DNA of 64,000 nt from Saprospiraceae bacterium (GCA_020630775.1 JAHDIN010000001.1:62001-126000), one strand, 5' to 3'; numbered from the stretch's first letter, positions 10,034 through 20,022 are shown. Notes: generated by a model not told the origin, from the sequence alone. Program-made: numbers and translations.

Positions 10034-10684
10034 TTATTCTTCTTCGCTATCTACTACAACTCTTCCTCCGTCAAGTTTGTCTTGAAGCACTTGTAGTTCA
10101 TCCCATTTGCCGTCTCTTGCCAATTCAGCTTGTTGTGGCCATGTTTGAGGATCATGCATTTTAAACCTAGGACCAGCATTTGTTAATACTTCTTTGAGTT
10201 TATCAATATTAGCTGATGCTAAATCTGCGAAAGTAATAATCCCAGCAGCACTCAAATGTTCTGCAATTTTTGGACCGATACCCTCAATCTTTCTTAAATC
10301 ATCTGGTTTAGAAGATCCAGTTGACGGTGAAGGACTTGTGGCAGCTGGAGCAGCTTTAGCTGCGCTAGTAGCTGGGGCGCTTTTAGGAGCAGAAGCTTTT
10401 ACCTTAGTAGTATTTGTTGCAGCTGCAGCATCACTAGGTATGATATTGACATACGTTCTACCAAGTCTTTTCTTTTTAAAATCAACTAAGCCTTCAATCT
10501 TTGCATGAAGAGTAAAGTCTTTACCCATATAAACATTATCTCCAGGATGAAATTTTGTTCCTCTTTGTCTGACGATTATATTTCCAGCCTTAGCATATTG
10601 TCCGCCGAATAATTTTACGCCCAGTCGTTTACTAATACTGTCACGTCCGTTATCCGTACTACCTACACCTTTTTTATGAGCCAT
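10034..10684 (-). CDS. rpmA: 50S ribosomal protein bL27 with Ala/Pro/Ser linker and C-terminal helix-hairpin-helix domain
   Basis: [61 protein letters not shown] is bL27; the C-terminal [31 protein letters not shown] is HhH-like. Confidence 0.95.
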   Translation of the reverse strand: MAHKKGVGSTDNGRDSISKRLGVKLFGGQYAKAGNIIVRQRGTKFHPGDNVYMGKDFTLHAKIEGLVDFKKKRLGRTYVNIIPSDAAAATNTTKVKASAPKSAPATSAAKAAPAATSPSPSTGSSKPDDLRKIEGIGPKIAEHLSAAGIITFADLASANIDKLKEVLTNAGPRFKMHDPQTWPQQAELARDGKWDELQVLQDKLDGGRVVVDSEEE

Positions 10685-10703
10685 TTTTTAAGCTTTTGAA
10701 TGA

Positions 10704-11015
10704 TTATCCAGTAATGGAATCAATTTTAATTTTCGATAAGTATTGTCTGTGGCCATTTTTTACCCTGTAGCCTTTTCTTCTCTTCTTTTTAAATACTATG
10801 ACCTTGTCTCCTTTTAGATGTTTGATTACAGTTGCTGTAACCTTTGCTCCACTTAAATTTGGAGCACCAATATTTGTCGTGCCACCGTTTGAAGTTAAAA
10901 GAACATTGTCAAATTGGACACTTTTTCCTTCTTCAGTGTCTAATCTGTGAACATAATATTCTTTGTCAGCTTCGACTTTCATTTGTTGTCCAGCAATATC
11001 TACTATAGCAAACAT
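10704..11015 (-). CDS. rplU: 50S ribosomal protein bL21
   Basis: MFAIVDIAGQQMKVEADKEYYVHRL...KVIVFKKKRRKGYRVKNGHRQYLSKIKI. Confidence 0.97.
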   Translation of the reverse strand: MFAIVDIAGQQMKVEADKEYYVHRLDTEEGKSVQFDNVLLTSNGGTTNIGAPNLSGAKVTATVIKHLKGDKVIVFKKKRRKGYRVKNGHRQYLSKIKIDSITG

Positions 11016-11046
11016 GATTATTCAGTTATTTTTGAAAAATGGACTG

Positions 11047-11077
11047 CAAAGATATGTTTTTTAACCACTAAATCAAA
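11047..11077 (-). promoter_or_regulatory. Bacteroidota sigma-ABfr-type promoter for rplU-rpmA
   Basis: Minus strand TTTG-N19-TATCTTTG, matching TTTG/TAnnTTTG, ~30 nt upstream of rplU. Confidence 0.8.
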
Positions 11078-11146
11078 TAGAATAAGCGCATAGCATAGAT
11101 ATTAATATTCATATAAGTTAAAATCATATATAATGCTGATAATCAA

Positions 11147-12391
11147 TCATTTATTGTCAAGAACATCTTGTAGGTAAAGTGTTTTTCTTAACTTTTGACC
11201 ATTTCTTTCGACAGTGATTTTAATATGCTTGTTTTTACGTTTTATAAGCTTACGATAAATTCCGTTTATATTATAAAAGCTTGTTGATAGTAGGCCCACT
11301 CTTTTAATAATATCTCCAGATTTAATTCCAGCTTTTTCTGCCGGAGAACCTGACATCACTTCTTTGACAAAGAAGTCTCTGAGTTCTGGTCCAAAAGCAT
11401 ATATAATCAAACCACTGACATCGTATTGAAAATCTTTATTGAAATTTTTATTTGGTTTGAAATAGAGCTTATTGTTAACGTAGTCTATGACAATTTTAAA
11501 TCTTTCTAATAATGGATTTCCTAATAAGCCATTACGTACGATAAATTCATTATCAAGGCTATCAAGATCGTATCTCTGATAACTGGTAATGATGTTATTA
11601 AAAGTAAATTCTTGACTTAGATTTAAAGATGATATTTTACCAATATATCCTTCAATATCTCCACCAAGTCCTTTGCCCAAATTACCAGAGAGAAATTTAC
11701 CTGGAAGATTTACTTCAGCATATTCATTTAAAAAGAGCAATAATGGTATGGCTGCTCCAGTATCCAACAACATAATAATATCGACACTATCACCTTGAGT
11801 TGTTTCAATGCTACACTCGATATATGGCTTGTGCTTTATTATTCTCATATTGAGAGGGTGGTAGCCTTTTTTAAGGATATCTGAAGGGGTTTTTCGCATA
11901 AGTCTCAGCTTTCTTCTTTTGTAGTCAATTTCTACCGAAAGACCTCTAAAAAATCTTCCACCTATTATACCATCAATTCGTTTACCCGTTAACTCTTCTA
12001 GATGTAGAAAGTCATCTTCCAAAACAATCAAGTCACGATTGACTTTTTTAGTGTTTTCAAGTTTGATAGGTACGCCTCTAGTAATATGTGCAACGACATT
12101 CTGTTGTAGATCAGCTCCAAATATCTCTATGGTCTTATCATATGGATATCCTAGAATATCTGCTATTTCTTTCTTAAATAGTATAATGTGTTCGGCACCA
12201 GTATCGAATATAAAAGTGAAAGGTAAGTTAGAAAGCCTTGTTTTTAAAAGAATAAAGTTTCGGTCGTACTCGAATTCTAGCTCTACTTCATTCTTGTCTC
12301 CAAGTAATTCGAGCCCTAGTACCTGAGTGTATCCGGTATGATAATATCCTAGAACCACCCAAAAAATTAAAAACTTAATTCTAGTCAACAA
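11147..12391 (-). CDS. Retropepsin-like aspartyl protease with C-terminal PDZ domain
   Basis: Two aspartyl motifs (FTFIFDTGAEHIILF, IIMLLDTGAAIPLLL) and PDZ (VMSGSPAEKAGIKSGDIIKRVG). Confidence 0.88.
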   Translation of the reverse strand: MLTRIKFLIFWVVLGYYHTGYTQVLGLELLGDKNEVELEFEYDRNFILLKTRLSNLPFTFIFDTGAEHIILFKKEIADILGYPYDKTIEIFGADLQQNVVAHITRGVPIKLENTKKVNRDLIVLEDDFLHLEELTGKRIDGIIGGRFFRGLSVEIDYKRRKLRLMRKTPSDILKKGYHPLNMRIIKHKPYIECSIETTQGDSVDIIMLLDTGAAIPLLLFLNEYAEVNLPGKFLSGNLGKGLGGDIEGYIGKISSLNLSQEFTFNNIITSYQRYDLDSLDNEFIVRNGLLGNPLLERFKIVIDYVNNKLYFKPNKNFNKDFQYDVSGLIIYAFGPELRDFFVKEVMSGSPAEKAGIKSGDIIKRVGLLSTSFYNINGIYRKLIKRKNKHIKITVERNGQKLRKTLYLQDVLDNK

Positions 12392-12439
12392 AGGAAGTTT
12401 TATAAATGGAAAATACCTATAACACTATAATAAAACAAA

Positions 12440-12471
12440 AAAGCCTGCTGATTAGTCAATCAGCAGGCTTT
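12440..12471 (-). terminator. Rho-independent terminator
   Basis: AAAGCCTGCTGATT/AATCAGCAGGCTTT 14-bp stem with T run on minus strand, downstream of the OmpA-like gene. Confidence 0.85.
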
Positions 12472-12492
12472 CAATATACTTTAACAGAATAA

Positions 12493-13893
12493 TTATTTCA
12501 ATATTGAAATTTCAATTCTTCTGTTTTGTTTTCTACCTTCTTCAGTATCATTAGAAGCAGCAGGATCAGAAGATCCTAATCCTTTAGTTGTAATTCTATC
12601 TGGACCAACACCAGCTTTCATTAATCTTCTTTTTACAGAAGCCGCTCTTTCATTTGAAAGCTTCACATTACCAGCAGCATCACCTGTATTATCAGTATGA
12701 CCAGTTACGTGAACTTTCACATTTGGGTATGCTTTTAGAATGGCAGCGATATTATCAACCTCAACACCAGTTTCTCCAGAAATTGCTGCAGATCCCGTAT
12801 CAAAAGTTAAATTGTTGAATCTAAATTTAGAATCTCCTTTAAATCCGCCATCAATAAATTTCATCATTTGATCACCAGCAGAACCAGCTGCGAACTTAAT
12901 GCCATCTAATGTTTTCTTAGCAGCCTCATCTATTGTTGAGAATACTGATCCGATCGCATCTCCTGCAGCATCAACTACAGAGCCAGCAGCATCTCCTACT
13001 GCTCCAGCAGCATCTCCTGCAGCGTCAACTACAGAGCCAGCAGCATCACCTACCATGTTTTTCGTGTCACCTGCAATGTCTCCAACTGATTTTTCGCCTC
13101 CAAGCATTTTGTATGCGCCAAATGCAACAGCTGCTAAAATCAATAGTGGTAATAAGATTTTCATCAATCCACCACCAGCAGCTTTACCAGCATCTACAGC
13201 ACCACCAGCTAAATCAGCGGCACCACCTACTACTTTCTTACCTGCATCCATAGTGCCTTTTGCGGCGTCACCAGCTAAATCAGCTGCGCCACCTACTACT
13301 TTTTTACCAGCATCACCAAGATCACCAGCTAAGCCTGTAACTGCATCGAATCCTTTACCTAAGAATCCCGCACCTAGAGAACTTAAAAGACCACCTGGCA
13401 TTGCAGATTTTACAGCTCCTCTTTGAGAACCTAAAAACTTGCCTAAGCCTACAGCATCTAAAGCCTTGTCTTTGATATGGCGACCGATCATACTCATTAA
13501 AAATGGAGCAGCCATTTTAATTAAAGATGATGCTGCACTGCCTTTTAGACCACTAAAACCAGCGATTTTATCAATAAACCCGCCAGAGTTACTTCCTAAA
13601 AGTAGATTTAAAACTCCTGAACCTCCGTTCATAAGTTTTGCTACATTACCTGCTCCACCGCCGAACAGACTGCCTACATTGTCAAGGATGCCAGTATCAG
13701 CTCCTTTGGCCATGTCAAACAATTTGCTCAAACCATCACTATCATCAGAAGTATCAATCATTTTGCCCATTAATGCTGGAAAAATACCATCCAATGCTTT
13801 ACCTACACCAGACTCTGATTCACCTAGAAATTTTGAAGCGCTTGATATTAAAGAACCAGACACCTGGTCTTTCATCATATCGAGTAAATTCAT
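12493..13893 (-). CDS. DUF937 + Ala/Gly/Asp-rich repeats + single TM + OmpA C-terminal domain protein
   Basis: N-terminal DUF937-like (LDMMKDQVSGSLISSASKFLGES), TM (LMKILLPLLILAAVAFGAYKML), OmpA (VKVHVTGHTDNTGDAAGNVKLSNERAASVKRRLMKAGV). Confidence 0.85.
   Translation of the reverse strand: MNLLDMMKDQVSGSLISSASKFLGESESGVGKALDGIFPALMGKMIDTSDDSDGLSKLFDMAKGADTGILDNVGSLFGGGAGNVAKLMNGGSGVLNLLLGSNSGGFIDKIAGFSGLKGSAASSLIKMAAPFLMSMIGRHIKDKALDAVGLGKFLGSQRGAVKSAMPGGLLSSLGAGFLGKGFDAVTGLAGDLGDAGKKVVGGAADLAGDAAKGTMDAGKKVVGGAADLAGGAVDAGKAAGGGLMKILLPLLILAAVAFGAYKMLGGEKSVGDIAGDTKNMVGDAAGSVVDAAGDAAGAVGDAAGSVVDAAGDAIGSVFSTIDEAAKKTLDGIKFAAGSAGDQMMKFIDGGFKGDSKFRFNNLTFDTGSAAISGETGVEVDNIAAILKAYPNVKVHVTGHTDNTGDAAGNVKLSNERAASVKRRLMKAGVGPDRITTKGLGSSDPAASNDTEEGRKQNRRIEISILK
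12961..13053. repeat. Intragenic direct repeat, 39 bp, period 54
   Basis: tcctgcagc[a/g]tcaactacagagccagcagcatc[t/a]cctac at 12961-12999 and 13015-13053, 2 mismatches. Confidence 0.9.
13203..13314. repeat. Intragenic direct repeat, 46 bp, period 66
   Basis: caccagctaaatcagc..c.ccacctactacttt.ttacc.gcatc at 13203-13248 and 13269-13314. Confidence 0.85.
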
Positions 13894-14091
13894 TTATAAA
13901 AGTTATTTAAGGTTAGAAATAAATAATTTAGTTTTTAATGAAACATACCTGTCTAGGTAGATTCAATGTTTTTTCGTTTCGTTTTTGGAATAGGAAAGGG
14001 AAAGCACCTTTAGGAATGACTAACAATGCGATATAACTGCTAATGTTTACAATTGGTTCCCAAAAGTATTAATATTATCGCATAATTTCAT

Positions 14092-17000
14092 ATGTCTCAA
14101 ATTCTAATAGATAAGAAAGAACTGACCGTTTTGCTCTCTCAATTTGATGAAATTGAGCAAAGGCAGGAATTTGGAAGGGATCAATTGAATAGATCATTTA
14201 AGTTATACAACTTGTTTTTTGAAATTATATCGCAAAATGATCCGGTCCAGTTTACCACCTTGTTTTCGAGAATTGCCTTCATTTCAACTAAGTTTCAATG
14301 GTCAGGAGACCTCATTTCACAAAATCATTACTACAGAAGGCGGTTAGAGAATAGGATATATAAAGAAGAACAGTTTAAAGAATTGATTTTACTAGCTCCC
14401 AAGTTGGTTAAGATTAATATAAACCATATTGCAGATCTGGATTTACATTTTGACGTCGAACCATTTTTTCAAAAACTATCTAGAGGTAAATCAACTTTAA
14501 AGAAAAAAAGGTTTGAACGGATATTACGTGGAATGGCTTTCTCCGTTAATGAGCAATTAGAGTTTTTGGTTGTTCTCGAAAATGATCCAGAACAACATTC
14601 AAAAGTTACACTTAAATCTGAACAAGCAAAAAGACATTTAAAAGGTATACTTAAGTTTATTGAGTTCCCAGTAGTTGTATCTTTTGTTGACAATAGTATA
14701 AGTGATGAAGGATTTATTCAAGCTAATATGTTTGTCATTCAACCTGACTTTTTGTTTGGCGTGACTTCTGTTTCAGAATGTTTTCAAAGTGGTGCGAGTA
14801 ATGCATTAAAATATCTTTCAAGTAAGCTTATACCCCAAGATTATAGCGTTCATTTATTGCTAGGGAATATTGTGAATTTTTTCTTAGATGAATTAATTTC
14901 TAATCCTGAAGTAAGTTTTAAAAGAATCCTTCCTTCAATTTTTAAATTAGCTCCTACGCAATTTGCACTTTTAAGCGATATACAATTGGCTGATTTATTA
15001 GGTAAGTTAAAAACGCACTTCCTTAATCTTCAAGACTCTGTGAAAAATGGTTTGATCAATTTAAAAATTCATAATTCAAACTCATATTTAGAGCCAAGTT
15101 TTTATTCAAACGAATTTGGTCTTCAAGGAAGATTGGATCTCCTGCATGATAGTTCTTCTGACGAAAATTTAGATATCGTCGAATTGAAAAGTGGTAGATT
15201 ATTTAGGGCTAATGCATATGGATTAAATGCAAATCATTATACCCAAACTTTGCTTTACGATTTATTAGCGGAATCAGTTTATCGAGGAAAACGAAAGGCT
15301 AATAGCTATATCCTATATTCCGCCTTAACGTCTGATCAATTGAAATATGCTCCAAAAGTAAGGAAGAAACAATACGAAGCGCTTAAGGTCAGAAATGAGT
15401 TGTATATTCTAGAATCAGTATTAGCAAAATCTGAAGAAGGTAATTTTCAATCTTTAACATCGTTTCTCGATCCTTCGAAAGTATCAACTGATTTTAGATT
15501 CCTTAAGAAAGGTGCTGAACAATTTTCAAATACTATTCAGAAATTAGATGCATTAGAAATAGCTTATTATTCAAACTTCTTGGGATTTGTTTCGAGAGAA
15601 TTTCAATTGTCCAAGACGGGAGAGCATGGCATATTTAAATCCAATGGTTTAGCATCCATTTGGCTTGACTCTACAGAAGAGAAAATGGAAGCATTTAGGA
15701 TGCTTTCCTATTTAAATATAAAAGAACATATAACTGAAGATCAAGACTCTCTTATAGTACTCACGTACTCAGATAGGTCCAATATCTTGTCTAGATTTAG
15801 GAACGGAGATATTGCAGTATTCTATCCAGATAAATCTGATGTACATTCAGCACTTTTATCTCAAGTCTTTAAATGCACGATTATATCAATTAATTCAGAA
15901 GAGATCACCATAAGGCTTAGGGCAAAGCAAGGCAATTTTCAAATCTTCGACGAAAATAGATTTTGGCATTTAGAGCCCGATATGCTAGAAAGTGGATTCA
16001 CAAAACAATTGCATGGATTATATGAATTCATAAATGCATCGAAGCGATTTAGAGATTTGATTTTAACCAGGATAAAACCTGATAAGCCAAATACTAAAGG
16101 CCAATTCTTTAATAACCCTCATTTGACTCAACAACAAAAAGAAATTCTAAATGAGGCCATAGTAAGTCCAGATTATTATTTGTTGTGGGGCCCTCCTGGA
16201 ACGGGTAAGACTAGCGTAATGATTAAAAATTTGGCAGATTTTTATATGAATAAAACTAAGCTGAATGTTTTATTCTTAGCATATACAAATAAAGCAGTTG
16301 ATGAAATATCAGATGCGGTCAGCAGTATTCAGAATGCAAAATTTATAAGAATTGGATCGCGTTTTTCTACCAAGGAAAAGTTTAAATCCCGTTTATTAAG
16401 TACTATCATGGAAAAGGTAAAGTCACGAAAAACTTTATTGAATATGATAAATGAAACACGATTTTTTGTGTCGACCGTGTCTTCTTTTCAAAGTAATCTA
16501 CCTCTTCTTAAAATTAAGAAATTCGATATCGTCATAATAGATGAAGCTTCTCAATTATTAGAACCAATGATTGTTGGCTTATTGACTAAGTTTAAAAAGT
16601 TCATCTTGATTGGTGATCATAAACAGTTGCCAGCAGTTGTCACCCAAAAACCAGATCAATCCTTTTGCAAAAGCCATGAATTAGATGCCATAGGTCTAGT
16701 GGATATGCGTATCTCATTATTTGAAAGAATGTATAAGTGTTGCGAGAGAAATGAATGGAATTGGGTGATAGGAGCATTACGAAAACAAGGTCGAATGCAT
16801 CAAACCATTCAACAATTTGTAAGTCCTGTATTTTATGAAAACAATTTGGGTTTATTAGATATTGAAAGACTTACTCAAAAGCCGGCTTTAAAGGATTTTA
16901 ATACTCAATCAGCATTTCTCATTCAGAATCGAATGATATTTATAGATGTTCCAATAGATCATTTGTTGACAAATAAAACAAATCAAAGAGAGGCAAAGCT

Positions 17001-17415
17001 TGCTGTCGAAATAATTGATTTATGGGGCAATATTTACATGCAAAATAATTTACAAATCGAAGAGGATTCTATTGGGGTCATAACACCATTTAGATCACAG
17101 ATTGCTCTTATCAAGGAAGGATTAGATAACTTACCTTCGAGGCACATAATTACAGTTGATACTATTGAAAGATATCAAGGAGGTTCTAGAAATCAAATTG
17201 TTATTTCCTTATCTGTGAATCAGAATTATGCTTTAAGGCAAATTTCTAGCCTTACTGATGAAGGAATAGATCGCAAACTCAATGTAGCACTAACAAGAGC
17301 GAAAGAGCACGTAATTATACTTGGAAATAAAAAAGTGTTGGAGACAAATCCGCTTTATGCTCAATTGATTGATTATTGTAGATGTATTAATTTAGCAGAC
17401 TTTGAGCAATTATAA
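14092..17415 (+). CDS. Dna2-like PD-(D/E)XK nuclease / UPF1-type SF1 helicase fusion
   Basis: LQGRLDLLHDSSSDENLDIVELKSGRL + HYTQTLLYDLL (PD-(D/E)XK and QxxxY); WGPPGTGKTS Walker A; DIVIIDEASQ Walker B; IGDHKQLPAVV; NVALTRAKEHVIILG. Confidence 0.88.
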   Translation: MSQILIDKKELTVLLSQFDEIEQRQEFGRDQLNRSFKLYNLFFEIISQNDPVQFTTLFSRIAFISTKFQWSGDLISQNHYYRRRLENRIYKEEQFKELILLAPKLVKININHIADLDLHFDVEPFFQKLSRGKSTLKKKRFERILRGMAFSVNEQLEFLVVLENDPEQHSKVTLKSEQAKRHLKGILKFIEFPVVVSFVDNSISDEGFIQANMFVIQPDFLFGVTSVSECFQSGASNALKYLSSKLIPQDYSVHLLLGNIVNFFLDELISNPEVSFKRILPSIFKLAPTQFALLSDIQLADLLGKLKTHFLNLQDSVKNGLINLKIHNSNSYLEPSFYSNEFGLQGRLDLLHDSSSDENLDIVELKSGRLFRANAYGLNANHYTQTLLYDLLAESVYRGKRKANSYILYSALTSDQLKYAPKVRKKQYEALKVRNELYILESVLAKSEEGNFQSLTSFLDPSKVSTDFRFLKKGAEQFSNTIQKLDALEIAYYSNFLGFVSREFQLSKTGEHGIFKSNGLASIWLDSTEEKMEAFRMLSYLNIKEHITEDQDSLIVLTYSDRSNILSRFRNGDIAVFYPDKSDVHSALLSQVFKCTIISINSEEITIRLRAKQGNFQIFDENRFWHLEPDMLESGFTKQLHGLYEFINASKRFRDLILTRIKPDKPNTKGQFFNNPHLTQQQKEILNEAIVSPDYYLLWGPPGTGKTSVMIKNLADFYMNKTKLNVLFLAYTNKAVDEISDAVSSIQNAKFIRIGSRFSTKEKFKSRLLSTIMEKVKSRKTLLNMINETRFFVSTVSSFQSNLPLLKIKKFDIVIIDEASQLLEPMIVGLLTKFKKFILIGDHKQLPAVVTQKPDQSFCKSHELDAIGLVDMRISLFERMYKCCERNEWNWVIGALRKQGRMHQTIQQFVSPVFYENNLGLLDIERLTQKPALKDFNTQSAFLIQNRMIFIDVPIDHLLTNKTNQREAKLAVEIIDLWGNIYMQNNLQIEEDSIGVITPFRSQIALIKEGLDNLPSRHIITVDTIERYQGGSRNQIVISLSVNQNYALRQISSLTDEGIDRKLNVALTRAKEHVIILGNKKVLETNPLYAQLIDYCRCINLADFEQL

Positions 17416-17424
17416 ATACAGCAC

Positions 17425-17874
17425 TTGAAAGTTTTAATGGTTTGTTTAGGGAATATTTGTAGATCTCCTCTTGCACATGGTATTCTTCAAAGGGAAATAG
17501 ATGATAAAGGATTAGGATGGGAAGTAGATAGTGCAGGTACTTCAGGATGGCATGTAGGAGAACAACCTGATGCTCGATCTATAGAAGTAGCCATGCAAAA
17601 TGGCATCAATATTACGTGCCAAAAATCAAGAAAATTTTTAAAATCTGATCTTGAGGATTTTGATTTAATCATTGCTATGGATGCCCAAAATTATCAAGAC
17701 ATTTGTGCTTTGTCCTCAAGTGAAGTTGAAAAAAAGAAAGTAAAAATGCTTCTTAATTATTCTTATCCTGGTGAAAATAGAGCGGTCCCTGATCCATATT
17801 ATTCCGGAGGATTTGATTATGTCTATGATTTGATAAATGATGCGGTAAAAAAACTTATAGAGGTTGAAAGCTAA
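17425..17874 (+). CDS. Low-molecular-weight protein-tyrosine phosphatase (TTG start)
   Basis: VCLGNICRSPLA P-loop; VPDPYYSGGFDYVYDLINDA. Confidence 0.93.
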   Translation: MKVLMVCLGNICRSPLAHGILQREIDDKGLGWEVDSAGTSGWHVGEQPDARSIEVAMQNGINITCQKSRKFLKSDLEDFDLIIAMDAQNYQDICALSSSEVEKKKVKMLLNYSYPGENRAVPDPYYSGGFDYVYDLINDAVKKLIEVES

Positions 17875-18139
17875 AAGTTTTAAAATCAATGTAGTCGGGA
17901 GAGTTCAAGGTGTAGGTTTTCGATATTTTACCAAAAAGAAAGCTGATGAATTAGGTTTGTTTGGAAGGGTTAAAAACTTATACGATGGATCAGTTGAAAT
18001 CCATATTGAGGGAGATGAATATTTAGTATTGGAATTTTTGGAATGGTGCCATGATGGACCTTCTTCAGCAATTGTTAATTCTCTTTCTTATATAGTAGAT
18101 GAACTTAAATCTTTCAAATCTTTTGAAATAATTAGATAA
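17864..18139 (+). CDS. acyP: Acylphosphatase (TTG start)
   Basis: VVGRVQGVGFRYFTKKKADELGLFGRVKNLYDGSVEI. Confidence 0.95.
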   Translation: MKAKSFKINVVGRVQGVGFRYFTKKKADELGLFGRVKNLYDGSVEIHIEGDEYLVLEFLEWCHDGPSSAIVNSLSYIVDELKSFKSFEIIR

Positions 18140-18162
18140 CTTTTACAAATACAGTATCCAAC

Positions 18163-18531
18163 TTGTCAAATAAACCTGGATTTATAAAATATTGTTCCAT
18201 AACATTCTTCATTTTAACTTTAGTTGGGAGTGGTCTGTATTACTTCTTTGGTGATAATGTATACGGAGGTTTAGGCGTTGGTGTTGCATTAATGAGCATG
18301 TTTTCTTTTTTTCATCTACGTCAACAACTTCAGAATAAATCCTCAGCTATAGAATCGTCGTTCACTTGGTTGCTGCTAGGATTGTCTATAGGAGGCATAG
18401 TAATGGCTCTGTTAAATAATTATGTTTTTGACAGTGATTTTGGTGTGGGGTTAGGTGTTGGTATTTGCTTTATTTCAGCTGCTATTTATTGCTGTGAATT
18501 ATTAATTAGGTTTCTTGATTCTGTTAAATAA
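18163..18531 (+). CDS. Small four-TM hypothetical membrane protein (TTG start)
   Basis: Open frame in same direction as acyP; repeated GLGVGVALMSMFSFF / GLGVGICFISAAIY hydrophobic units. Confidence 0.6.
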   Translation: MSNKPGFIKYCSITFFILTLVGSGLYYFFGDNVYGGLGVGVALMSMFSFFHLRQQLQNKSSAIESSFTWLLLGLSIGGIVMALLNNYVFDSDFGVGLGVGICFISAAIYCCELLIRFLDSVK

Positions 18532-18645
18532 ATAGAATTTAATTATACAAATTTTGATCTAGCCGAATAATCCGTTTCTGCTTTGAAATTGGAATGATTA
18601 TAAAAAGTACTAAACGATTTGATTTATTATATCATTCCATTAGGT

Positions 18646-19782
18646 CTATATATTACCATATACTTGAGCCACAAAGTGTCCATTTAGGAAAGCGTTGGTT
18701 TCAATCTGGCTCTGGAATATAGGTCCCTTATATTTTCCTGTAGCTAATAATTTTGCTGCTTCACATAGTGGTGCAGCAGTAGTTGTTTGAATGGCTCTTA
18801 ATGTTTGCTTACCTACAGTTGAAGGATAAATTTGAATACTTTTCTCTATAGCTCTTAGAACCCCTTTTTGATCTCTTCCTTTAACAGAAGAAAAAACGAC
18901 AACTTTATCATCTTCAACAGCCGGTATGATATCTAACATAGTTTGATTTAAGAAACTTACCTTATCCTTATTTTCAGGCGTTGAATCAATAATGCTTCTT
19001 ACCCAATTATAATGACCTGGATATCTTATTGTTTTATAGTTTAGATTTTTGACCTTTCCAGCTAAGGCAATTGGCAGATCTGCAGCTCCCCCAGAGGTAA
19101 AATCATCTTCGTAGACAACACCCTCAATTAATAACTTTTCAGTTTTTGATAAAGAAGATATCGTGCTTGTTTCAAAATTATTAACAACAAGCGCATCTTT
19201 TATATACTCTGTGGCAACGCCAATGGGACTCCAAGTGTATGCATAGAAGTGAGGTTCTCTTGCATGTCGTGATAGTGCACCCACCTTCATATCTATAGAA
19301 TCAACTTCTTCAACATTATACGTTTCGGTAAACTGCTTAAATAAATGATGGCTAAGCACATTTATATAACCTGGTGCTAAACCAGTTTGGAGAATAAAAC
19401 CAGTTTCTGCACCTTGAGCGATCTTAGTAACTTCCTCTGTCTCTTGAACATACTCTGTTAAGTTCGCATAATGACATTTAAAATCCTTTGCAAACTGTGC
19501 TAATCTTGGAGCTTCACTTCCTGGAAGGCAATCTAGAATGATATTTGTTTCCTTTAGATAAGATGTTAATGTCTCAGAATGACCATTCTCTGGAAATTTG
19601 AATCCAATTGCCTTATTTGATTCTGAATTTGTATTAACAAAATTAGCTGCTTCGAGAGCCGTTTGTTCAAATCTATCTCCGATATATATAACACCATCAA
19701 ATGATGCATCTGATGCTAATATCAATCCTGCAGCTTGACCAATTCCTCCAGCCCCTGCAATTAATATATTGGTTTGTTTCAT
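18646..19782 (-). CDS. Saccharopine dehydrogenase family NAD(P)-binding protein
   Basis: ILIAGAGGIGQAAGLILASD Rossmann motif; TGLAPGYINVLSHHLF; saccharopine-reductase-like C-terminal half. Confidence 0.85.
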   Translation of the reverse strand: MKQTNILIAGAGGIGQAAGLILASDASFDGVIYIGDRFEQTALEAANFVNTNSESNKAIGFKFPENGHSETLTSYLKETNIILDCLPGSEAPRLAQFAKDFKCHYANLTEYVQETEEVTKIAQGAETGFILQTGLAPGYINVLSHHLFKQFTETYNVEEVDSIDMKVGALSRHAREPHFYAYTWSPIGVATEYIKDALVVNNFETSTISSLSKTEKLLIEGVVYEDDFTSGGAADLPIALAGKVKNLNYKTIRYPGHYNWVRSIIDSTPENKDKVSFLNQTMLDIIPAVEDDKVVVFSSVKGRDQKGVLRAIEKSIQIYPSTVGKQTLRAIQTTTAAPLCEAAKLLATGKYKGPIFQSQIETNAFLNGHFVAQVYGNI

Positions 19783-19799
19783 TCAGTTAGAATTTATGC

Positions 19800-19832
19800 C
19801 AAATATAAGTCTCCTTTCTTGCACAGGAAAGG
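19800..19832 (-). promoter_or_regulatory. Putative promoter -7 element TATATTTG with CCTTTC/GAAAGG inverted repeat in the spacer
   Basis: Minus strand TATATTTG (19800-19807); CCTTTC-N8-GAAAGG at 19813-19832. Confidence 0.45.
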
Positions 19833-20022
19833 CATCATATGGGTATATCTGACACTAAGTAGTAAGGTTTTCAGTTTAGAAGAATTGAGCGATAATTACA
19901 TATTATATAATATACATATGCGTTAAATACTGATTATCAATAAAAAATACTTGTAATATTTTTTTAATATGAAATAAAAGCTTTTATATTCGCCCTACAT
20001 TTTATTCCAATACCGATTAACT

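Noticed and set aside
10194-10508. Plus-strand ORF opposite rpmA
   Set aside because: Antisense of the Ala-rich linker and HhH region; the bL27 frame is clearly the real one
12899-13960. Plus-strand ORFs opposite the OmpA/DUF937 gene
   Set aside because: Antisense shadows of Ala/Gly-rich repeats (Pro/Ser/Gln-rich translations); no start context or domain
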